Positions 56,501-64,000 of a stretch of DNA of 64,000 nucleotides are shown one piece after another. The position numbers were made by a program, and so were the translations under genes. Every line of letters starts with the position of its first letter. Positions within the stretch are counted from its first letter, which is position 1. The stretch lies in contig CM060065.1 in assembly GCA_030533445.1 (NCBI GenBank), positions 52,741,964-52,805,963 of the forward strand. Direction: 5' to 3'. The notes beneath the pieces are model-generated. The model saw only the letters and a program-made list of their open reading frames with translations, had not been told where the DNA came from and did not search any database. The DNA is from Cyprinodon diabolis. Its lineage: Eukaryota; Chordata; Actinopteri; Cyprinodontiformes; Cyprinodontidae.

Positions 56501-57785
56501 GCCAAGCTCCAACATCTAGAAACAAAGGTGTTGATGGCAGCAGCACAGCTGATATTTCTCTCCAGGATGGAGTCACAGCCAAACAGGAACAGACCAGATG
56601 AAGCTACTATGAGAAAAAGCAGAGAGAGCAGAACGTTAGAGATTGAACTAACAGATTCTGCAGAATAGGAGAACAGAGAGAGAATGAAGCAGAATGATGA
56701 AGAAGGGGTCCCTATGTCCTCCAGCAGTCTAAGCCTATAGCAGCAGAACTATAGAGATAGATCAGGATAACCTGAGCCACTCTAACTAGAAGCTTTATCA
56801 AAAAGGAAAGTTTTAAGCCTAGTCTTAAAAGTAGACAGAGTGTCTGCCTCACGGACTAAAACTGGTAGTTGGTTCCACAGGAGAGGAGCCTGATAACTAA
56901 AAGATCTGCCTCCCATTCTACTTTTAGAAATTCTAGGAACCACTAGTAAACCTGCAGATTGAGAGCGAAGTGCTCTGTTAGGAACATAAGGAACAATCAG
57001 ATCTCTGATATAAGATGGAGCTTGGCCATTTAAGGCTTTATATGTGAGAAGGAGGATTTTAAATTCTATTCTGGATTTAACAGGAAGCCAATGAAGAGAA
57101 GCCAGGATAGGAGAGATATGATCTCTCTTTTTCATTTTCATCTAAAGATAAGGATCAATATAAACAGAATCAAGAATTATGCTTTTGCTCAAAATCAACC
57201 ACTCTACGATCGGGAATCGTGAGGTCGGCAGAAAATCAAACATGTTTGAAATTCAGTCAGCCCTCATGAGGTGGTCGTGGGCAAATGTGCTTCTGAAGCA
57301 GAGCTACGAGCCTATTTACCAGAACCTCAAGCACTGCGTATGTGCAAACAAGGAAATTCTTCTTCCAGATTGACGAGTCCGACCAACAGCATCTCTCGGA
57401 GCTGGGTCCGGCATGTGGTTTTTGGCCGCGCAGTGTGATATCAAACATCATGAGCTGTCAACTTTTATACCCTGTGGTTTTGTCGCACAGTTTGAGCCGT
57501 AGCTGAGAACAATGATTAAAAATATCGTACAGTGTACGCCCGGTTTTACTTTTCATCTGATTCTCTTCCTGTCCTCTATTTGTCCTTCAGAAAGTGGCAA
57601 AGACAGCCGCAGTGGACCGTCTGACTGACCCATCCCGATACACAGGATCCCACAAGGAGCGCTTTGATGACAGCGGCCGGGGTAAAGGCCGTGAAGGCCG
57701 GGAGGAGATCGTAGAGAACACGGGCTACGTAAACGCGTACAAGAATGCTGGAACGTATGACAGCAAAGTAAAGCCTGAGAAGTAA
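53392..57785 (+). CDS. tppp3: Tubulin polymerization-promoting protein family member 3 (three coding exons)
   Basis: Join 53392-53579, 53879-54032 and 57591-57785. This gives 537 nt and 178 residues, close to the 176 of mammalian TPPP3. The p25-alpha domain covers nearly the whole protein: [83 protein letters not shown] and [13 protein letters not shown]. The short N-terminus (MAESADVEQ) fits TPPP3 rather than TPPP1, which has a long disordered N-terminal tail. Known family role: binds and bundles microtubules and promotes tubulin assembly in the cytosol. It follows zdhhc1 on the same strand. Introns are GT-AG, with phases 2 and 0. Confidence 0.97.
53879..54032 (+). CDS. tppp3: tppp3 coding exon 2
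   Basis: TTTTTCAG|ACAGAGG to GTGACG|GTAAGC. Encodes residues 64-114, [13 protein letters not shown] to NVGVT. Confidence 0.96.
54425..55846. repeat. 11-bp minisatellite in tppp3 intron 2
   Basis: About 130 units of GCTGGTCCTAA with GCTGGTCCTAG, GCTGGTCCTTG, GCTGATTCTAG and GCTGGCCCTAA variants, grouped in longer repeated blocks. It fills 1.4 kb of the intron. Confidence 0.96.
56110..57145 (-). mobile_element. L2-type LINE 3' half with C-terminal ORF2 coding sequence
   Basis: The minus-strand frame 57141-56782 encodes [54 protein letters not shown] and [19 protein letters not shown], ending at a stop. This is the conserved C-terminus of fish L2/CR1-group reverse transcriptase proteins. The untranslated 3' region that follows (to 56110) is the repeat found at five other sites in the window. 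This copy links that repeat to its LINE. Confidence 0.88.
57146..57590. other. End of tppp3 intron 2
   Basis: No family recognised. It ends with the tract TCTTCCTGTCCTCTATTTG and the acceptor. Confidence 0.45.
57591..57785 (+). CDS. tppp3: tppp3 coding exon 3
   Basis: TCCTTCAG|AAAGTGGC to TAA at 57783. Encodes 64 residues with the family signature [12 protein letters not shown] and ends [12 protein letters not shown]. Confidence 0.96.
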   Translation, partial: KVAKTAAVDRLTDPSRYTGSHKERFDDSGRGKGREGREEIVENTGYVNAYKNAGTYDSKVKPEK

Positions 57786-57867
57786 AGAGACACCCCTGCT
57801 GGAAGTTTGGAGGAGGTGCAGCTCTCCTACTATGGCACTGCGACTGGACCAAACCCTGAACTGTGAT

Positions 57868-57907
57868 CATGTGTGTGTGTGTGTGTGTGTGTGTGTGGGG
57901 GGGGGTG
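57868..57907. repeat. GT microsatellite with a G-run in the tppp3 3' UTR
   Basis: About 15 GT units followed by eight or nine G. Confidence 0.9.
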
Positions 57908-58228
57908 TAAGTACTGCACAGAGCTAAAGTCTTATCACCTGCACCCAGAATAATTGACCCCCTCCCCCCCATTGCTCATCCAATATGGAGACTTCAATTT
58001 AATTTTACCTTAAAGTACCATGATACAAATAACTCAAAACTCTCATTTTGCCCAATTGTTTTTTTCTCTTTGAGTTTCTTTAGTGTTTGCTGCCATGTTT
58101 TTTTATTACCACCTGCTGATAAGAAGGAGTATTATGGGTTTGATTTAATATAATAATGTTAAGAGCTTCAAGGTCTTTGTTTGAAAATGACTGGATGTTG
58201 TAGTGTTCCTTACTTTGCCGTTTCCTGT

Positions 58229-58234
58229 AATAAA
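58229..58234 (+). terminator. tppp3 polyadenylation signal AATAAA
   Basis: GTAATAAAGCTTTC lies 444 bp after the stop, followed by a TG-rich block (TTTGTGTTTGTGTCTG) near 58286. This makes a good 3' end. Confidence 0.7.
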
Positions 58235-58529
58235 GCTTTCTAATCACAGAAGAAGTTAAACTTCAGTGTAAAGTAGTGAAAAACTTTGTGTTTGTGTCTG
58301 CAGTCAGTACCCAGGTGATTGTGTTCATCTGTTTATTAAACATCTCATACTTCATCATCTAAACCTGGTAAAAGCACAAACACAAGTACATCACCATCCA
58401 TTTCTTTAAAATATTTAAGAATATATGATTCAAACAGAGAACATAGAGCAGGTCTTTATAGCACAGAATCTACAGCTTAATAAGGAAAGAGATTAGCAGT
58501 TTTAATGAGCAGCTTGAATGACTGTAGAG

Positions 58530-58930
58530 GTTCCATTCTATTCAGTTTATTTCTATAGCTCCAATTCACATGTCATCTTTCCAGTTCACCAGATCATCCA
58601 GTCAGATTGATTCAAAGTTTTCTATCTAAGGAAAACCAGCTGATTGCATCGACTCATTGACTCTTCAGTAATCCCTCACACTAAGCATGCTTGTAGCGAC
58701 AGTGGAGAGGAAAAACTCCCTTCGAACAGGAAGAAACCTCCAGCTCCAACCGCCAGCTCCCATGTCAGAGGATGAAGAGAGCACATCCAGTTAGTCACGG
58801 TCAGAGAAACAGGACTACACTGGAAAACAGGCCAAGCTCCAACATCTAGAAACAAAGGTGTTGATGGCAGCAGCACAGCTGATATTTCTCTCCAGGATGG
58901 AGTCACAGTAATAACCAGATTTAATGTTTG
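58530..58930 (-). mobile_element. L2-type LINE 3' end
   Basis: Close match to 56110-56580 over CAGATTGATTCAAAGTTTTC, CACTAAGCATGC and AAACAGGCCAAGCTCC, with an internal deletion after AACCTCCAGC. The right edge is GGAGTCACAG. Confidence 0.85.
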
Positions 58931-58934
58931 CATA

Positions 58935-60440
58935 GTTACTCAGCCGAGAAGATCTCTGCTGCTGGGATGAAGGTCTTTTCACTTAAACAGGCAAAAACTG
59001 ACGATCGGTTTTTAATCCATTTCCACAGTTTGAACATTTCTAACATTTCAACCAGTCGTCAATAGTAAAGGGCAGATTAGACATCTGCACCGCACACATG
59101 AAATGTCGCTTGGCTCTGGTCACGAACCAGTTTTGCTGGTATGCTTCTGCACCGTCCGTCTTGAATTTCTAGGGACTTACAGCAGTTTCCCGCCAAAGCG
59201 CAAAGGGGAAGCCTGTTCAAGAACTCGTGAGAACTTCAGCGAAACCGGCTGGAGTGTTTATCTTCCAAAGCAACAATGTCTACAAGATATCACGGTCACG
59301 GAGATGGATCTGAAGTTTCTAGACATCTAAGAGAAACAGGTTCTGTTAATGGAGTTGGCAAAAAGACAGATTAACCTTTCGTCGTATTTGTCCGTCGTAG
59401 TTGGTCCTCGGTTTTTAAAAATGGGGCGCCCAGGCACCGAATCGAGAAGGACGACCACACAGACTGCCGGAAAGGCGTACCAAGGACCAGTCACAGCTGC
59501 TTTTGTCTGCGCACTTCCACTTGAGGTCTGCGCGGGTTTGCGACCGTCCGACATGTAGTCGAGATCTTTTGAGGTGTGTGACGATGGTTGCAGAACCTCT
59601 GCTCGGGGGGCGTGGCCGCACACAGAGACTGATTCAACGGTTGCAGACGCTATGCGTCAGAAACCGGAGGGGGGGGTTTAATCTCGTATCTTTAGCTACC
59701 CCCCCCCCCCCCCCCCCCCCATTTTATCTGCAGGATGAAACCTCTAAAGCTCCACCCACTGCCACGGTGATGAATATCCCCTAATTACATCTGGTTTGAT
59801 CAAAGGAGTATGAAGAGCTTTAGTGGTACTGGAGTTTTGACTATTTGAGCCGATGTAGCGAGTACATTTCTCCACTATGAATAAAGTCAATCTATCAATC
59901 AATCAATCGTTAAGAAGAGGTAGATTTAGGATTTATTAACACACCCTGAATCCCAGTTTGATGCAACTGCTAGAATGTTTAGTTGTGGTTGAAAGCAGCT
60001 GAGCAGAAAGAGACCTTTGGATTATTTTCTAATTCAGTTTGTATCAAATACAGGCAAAACAAATAAAAAAACCAAAGCGTTCAAATGGGAAAACTAAAGC
60101 AGCATTACATGGGTGTGGCGCCCCTATGTGGAAGAGGTGAGCTACTACAGCTGGGATTCATCTTTTAACAGAGCCCATGACTATAGAAACAAATATATTT
60201 TTGTTAAAATATTTGTAGAAAATAAAAATGTGGAACGTTTTTTTGAGATTAGGGACAAATAACCGGACCTAATCTAACAGAAAATAATCTATTGGGACGT
60301 TGAACCATATTTGATGTTCCTGTTTGGGGAAGCATCGTGTTTATAAAAAATCCAAAAGGTCATTTTAACTTCAAGTCCAAACTTGAAGAATAGAAAATTC
60401 TCAGCAGTAAATGAAGGCAGAAAACACGAAGCTGTAAATC
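58935..60440. other. Intergenic with unassigned repeat debris
   Basis: 59100-59640 has GC-rich open frames on both strands without a known domain. A C-run lies at 59701-59720. AATAAAGTCAATCTATCAATC at 59880-59905 looks like the tail of a non-LTR retroposon. Confidence 0.45.
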
Positions 60441-61436
60441 CGATCGAGCTTTGCTGTTTCAGATCCTGTTGAAGCTTGAGTTTGAAACTAAAACTAAGGA
60501 TCAGTCACATGATCAGTTTTGGTCACTTTGAAGTTTCCGCAGAGCTCAACTCAGCAGCTGCTGCGTCTGGACCAGGAAACTTAGCATCATTTATCGTAAT
60601 AATCCACCTTCCTAATGCCTCCAGGACCCTGAAAATAATACAGACTGAAAATTCCAGGAAGGTTTTGTTCCATCAAGACCAGGTAGGTGTTTGAATCTAA
60701 ACATATTTACTGAGGGGTTACCCTGTTTTAAACTGTAACAATATTTGATTATTTTATCATGGATAATATAGGATGTTCTAGAAATGTGTGACAGTGAAAG
60801 TGATTATCTGCACTAATATCAATTACACAATGATGACATGTATAATTCAATGTTGAATGTTATTCAATAAAAGTTGTAGAATATGTTAATTTAAGAAGAA
60901 ATAAACACTCCCTGCAAAGAGCAAAATCTTTGCTTTAAAACCTTTCTTTGTGTGTTAGTTTGGCCATAATGTCAATCACTTCCTCTCTTTCTTTTGGTTT
61001 TTGGGACAAAATCAAAGAGGGTTCCACATTTTCTCTGCTAAATTTCTATCTTAAAATGACTCCCATTAATGTGATAAAAGTTGTTCTTGTTTTCTAAGCT
61101 CTCTGGCTGACTGAAGGCTTGGATTTTCCTGCTAACTGTTTGAAAAACTGCAACCTGGATTTCACTTCTGCTTTATTAGAGCTTTAATTTCACATCCTCT
61201 CTTATTGCAATATTATACTACGTAATAATTACACAAACTCACAAGAGATCCTTCATCATATAAAGTTTGAAAAATGCCAAAGCGAGGATGCTTTAACTCT
61301 GTCAATGTTCACTCTTTAAATGTGGCCAGTTCCTTTTACAGACATTTGAAGAAACAAAGATAATTCACATGCAAAGAGAAAAATGAAATGACTCATTTAT
61401 GCATTAGTTTAATGTCTGATTGTTTAAACATGTCAG

Positions 61437-61547
61437 GATGCAGCAGCGGAGCCCAGATGGCTCAGACCTCACCTCTGTGTCCATGAAGAGTGAGAGATCC
61501 ATTGGACAATTTCCTAACTTCAAGGATGCTCGGCTTTTACATGAAAG
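61437..61547 (+). CDS. Orphan exon resembling an N-terminal exon of fish NLRC3-like genes
   Basis: TGTCAG|GATGCAGCAG to CATGAAAG|GTATTC: 111 bp, same phase on both sides, open throughout. It encodes QQRSPDGSDLTSVSMKSERS then IGQFPNFKDAR. The word SVSMKS followed by a PxxFKD stretch is typical of the small exons before the FISNA-NACHT exon in the expanded teleost NLR family. No FISNA or NACHT exon lies in the following 2.4 kb. It may be the 5' end of a gene that continues past the window or a relic. Confidence 0.5.
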
Positions 61548-61849
61548 GTATTCATTCAAATAAACTGAATTGAAATTCATCCATTAACTGAGTTCATAAT
61601 GCAGAGGTAATTGATTCAAAGCCCTTTAATGACTTCTGGGTCTGCAGCAGAGTCTAGCACCTATACCAGAATCTCCAAGAGCCCCAAATCCTGCCAAGTT
61701 ACTTCTGCTGACTAGGATTAAGGACAGTGGCAGCTTTACTCCATCTTATTAACCTAACTTTTGGGCATAAATAACAAACATCAGCTGTTATAGGAAGGTC
61801 CTGATTATGCATGTGTCATGGACTTGGAGTAATCTGTTGAGCAGGAAGT

Positions 61850-62385
61850 CATGTTCCTATTGACCTCCTCTGTAAGCTTTGGGGTTAATGTTGTAGATGT
61901 TGGAGATCGGCCTGTTTTCCAGTGTAGTCCTGTTTCTCTGACTGTGACTAACTGGATGTGCTCTCTTCATCCTCTGACATGGGAGCTGGCTCGGAGCTCG
62001 TCTGCCTGGCTGTGTGTTTCCTGGACGGGGCCGCCTGTGGAGCTGGTTGACAGTTGCCTTTTGTATCTATGCTTCTTTTTCTATGTCTGCTTCTGTCTCC
62101 TTGAACCCCAGTGGGCCTCAGCAGATGGCCGCTCACACTGAGCCTGGTTCTGCTGGAGGTTTCTTCCTGTTAAAAGGGAGTTTTTCCTCTCCACTGTCGC
62201 TACAAGCATGCTTTGTGTGAGGGATTGTATTTGAGTCAATGAGTCAATGCAATCAGCTGGTTTTCCTTAGATAGAAAACTTTGTATCAATTTGACTGTAT
62301 GATCTGGTTGAACTGTAAAGTGCCTTGAGATGACATGTGTTGTGAATTTGGCGCTATATAAATAAACTGAATTGAATTGAATTAA
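61850..62385 (+). mobile_element. L2-type LINE 3' end with intact tail
   Basis: Plus-strand version of 56110-56580. It ends GGCGCTATATAAATAAACTG followed by three AATTG/AATTGA units, which marks the true 3' end of the family. Confidence 0.88.
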
Positions 62386-62689
62386 TGTTGGTTCCTATAC
62401 TTCTGTCAGACTTTGCTCACACAGTCAAAGCTGTTTGTGGAGATGGAGTTCAGCAGATTAACTCAATGTTACATTTGAACTCTCGTGTGTTTATGGTTCT
62501 GGGAATGTTCACTCTGAATCAAACGTCATTAGTTCCTCAAAGAAGGAGATCTGTGGTCTTATTTATGCAGAGGAGAGATTAGCCCATTAGGAAAAGATGG
62601 CTTCCTCATCACCTTTTGGTGTTACTCCTGAAGAAGGGATGAAATAGGGCTCGGGATCCGCGTTGCATTGAGGGACGTGGCGGCCATAT

Positions 62690-63055
62690 TGAGGGCTACA
62701 CGAACGTTAACATAGCTCTCATACAACGTTGTTGTTGAAAGAAGAGACGTAGATGTAGAGAGAAAAAAAAATTTCAATCCCGAAAAGGATCTGGAATTTA
62801 CCGGGACGCATTAAATAGAGAAGCCACGGACCGGTATGTTGACAAAATCAGCATTATTAATAATTTGGATCCATATGAAGTTCCAAACAATGAGTGGAGC
62901 ACCGATGAGTGAGCGCCTAGACTTCAAAACAGTTCCCAAGCTACAAGTCCTTGGAGTCTCATGTGCAGTTCATGAATGGATGGGTTCAGGAGCTGCAGAT
63001 CATAAAGCCAGCAAACAGTGGGAACACAGTAATCCGTAAAAGATCCCAACTTTGA
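62690..63055 (+). pseudogene. Remnant of a YqaJ-type transposon-associated protein
   Basis: In pieces the + strand reads YRDALNREATDRYVDKIS, NNLDPYEVPNNEW, then YKSLESHVQFMNGWVQELQ. Words of the type RYxxKI..xDPY and YKSLExxxQFxxGWVQ mark the N-terminus of repeated fish proteins that carry a YqaJ-like nuclease domain. That domain is not present here. Stops separate the pieces. Confidence 0.5.
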
Positions 63056-63104
63056 AGGAAAGAAACAAAGTAGGCTATAAAATAAAACCGTGCATCTTTA
63101 ACTT

Positions 63105-63290
63105 ACCAGAATGAAAATGCAGGGAACACACTCTCAATGACATCGGGATACTGTGGAAAGTTATGTTCGGTCGTCTTACAGCCGCGATCCAAGCTAGCCG
63201 ACGACTCTTTATCTCTGACACTTGGTCTCCGTGGTTGCTCCTCCAGGCAGGAAAGCGGTGGAAAGTTAACCCATTTTCTATGTTTTTCAT
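63105..63290 (-). pseudogene. THAP-like zinc-finger exon
   Basis: The minus strand encodes LTFHRFPAW, RRLAWIAAVRR and SLRVCSLHFHSG and then meets a consensus donor GTAAGT. FHRFP, the Trp, and VCSxHFxSG are THAP-domain landmarks. The first Cys pair is not seen, so the exon is partial or dead. It faces the YqaJ-type remnant. Confidence 0.5.
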
Positions 63291-63390
63291 GCTTACGTCA
63301 TGACGACCAACCCCTATAGAGGTCAGATATGTTCAATTTGTCTTTTTGCTGGTTTTGGGGTCCAGTGTATCCTACTATATCCTACTATTT

Positions 63391-63720
63391 GAATAATTCC
63401 GTCTGAAATTAATGAAAACTGCTTTTTAAATGGTTATTGAGTCAGATATGTGGCGGAAAATGTTTGGTTTATTTAAAGGTTGTCCCTTTGTAATCTGCTG
63501 ACATTTAAGCTCAGATTCTAATACCTCTACAGTGTGGGGACTATAAATCTGTGTGTCTGTGTGTCAACTGTCACGGTTGCTAGGCGACAGAGTGTACGCT
63601 GAGTGAGGGGCAGTGACAGCCAGAGAGGGCTGGACCTGTTTGAATCCACAGCCAAACTCTTCTTGTTTTCATGGACCTCCAAGGAACCGGTCTACCTGGA
63701 CTGGCAGCCTCTGAAATCAA
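63391..63720. other. Second copy of the zdhhc1 upstream segment, with an X-box-like motif
   Basis: Shares ordered blocks with 5775-6670, including the X-box-like GTTGCTAGGCGAC (63577-63589 region). It also contains GTCTACCTGGACTGG, the reverse complement of the core of the 1-1222 minisatellite unit. Confidence 0.55.
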
Positions 63721-63866
63721 ACATGCTGTAGTCATCCAACCCCGACTTTAAGGCCCACCAACTAAAGGTCTTAGATGTGTCTCTGCTTCACTGATTCCAA
63801 TGATTGCATTCCCTCCTCACCTGCCTCCAAGGCCTGGAGAGGTCTGGTACTTATTTATTTATTTAG

Positions 63867-64000
63867 GTCAGGTGTGTGAAGAGTATCAGAAACTAGTTGG
63901 GGACGGTTCTGAGGTGCTGTTCCTGTACTTTGGTGTTTCCACAGAGGTCAGCAGGAGACTTCAGAGGGTCTGGAGGAACAGACTGATCAGCGACTTCAAA
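63867..64000 (+). CDS. Possible partial exon running off the window, unidentified
   Basis: The strong acceptor TTATTTATTTATTTAG is followed by a frame that stays open to the last base: VCEEYQKLVGDGSEVLF, STEVSRRLQRVWRNRLISDF. The composition looks like protein, but I do not recognise the family. The donor is outside the window. Confidence 0.3.

Noticed and set aside
57553..57972. 139-codon minus-strand frame over tppp3 exon 3
   Set aside because: Shadow of the coding exon and of the GT microsatellite.

Overview
The window is vertebrate nuclear DNA, almost certainly from a teleost fish. It has split genes with GT-AG introns, two genes in a conserved vertebrate order, and a dense load of fish-type transposons (L2, CR1/Rex-like and RTE-like LINEs, a Penelope-like element, a Ty3/gypsy chromovirus, Tc1, hAT, Harbinger-like and TTAA-type elements, tRNA-derived SINEs). 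The species cannot be fixed from the sequence alone. There is no operon, CRISPR array, rRNA gene or clear free-standing tRNA gene.

Two genes can be built completely on the + strand. The first is zdhhc1, a DHHC palmitoyltransferase. It has a non-coding first exon near 6800-7152 and ten coding exons between 11089 and 31359. These join in frame into 547 codons, with the DHHC catalytic motif at residues 150-153. The second is tppp3, a p25-alpha tubulin polymerisation promoting protein, with three coding exons between 53392 and 57785 (178 codons). The order zdhhc1 then tppp3 on one strand matches the mammalian arrangement as I recall it. A small exon at 61437-61547 looks like an N-terminal exon of a fish NLRC3-like gene. 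A possible partial exon runs off the right edge at 63867-64000.

Layout. 1-6500 holds a 21-bp minisatellite and retroelement debris. 6500-7150 is the zdhhc1 promoter and first exon. 7153-31917 is the rest of zdhhc1, whose introns hold four tandem arrays (five if both arms of a foldback element are counted), the foldback element itself, SINEs, a Harbinger-like remnant and a Tc1 copy. 31920-50000 is intergenic and packed with nested transposons, several with readable target-site duplications. 50000-58234 is tppp3 with an 11-bp minisatellite and an L2 LINE end in intron 2. 58240-64000 holds more L2 ends, the NLR-like exon and YqaJ/THAP-type remnants.

The most unusual structure is zdhhc1 intron 5 (18029-23846). 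Nearly the whole intron is a 29/37-bp tandem array, and each unit is a copy of the intron's own 3' splice site plus the first bases of exon 6. The real acceptor is the last of roughly 175 near-identical acceptors. The next intron upstream (intron 4) carries 47 copies of a 20-bp unit, 40 of which hold the perfect cAMP response element TGACGTCA. One fish gene therefore carries an amplified splice site and an amplified CREB/ATF site about 1 kb apart.
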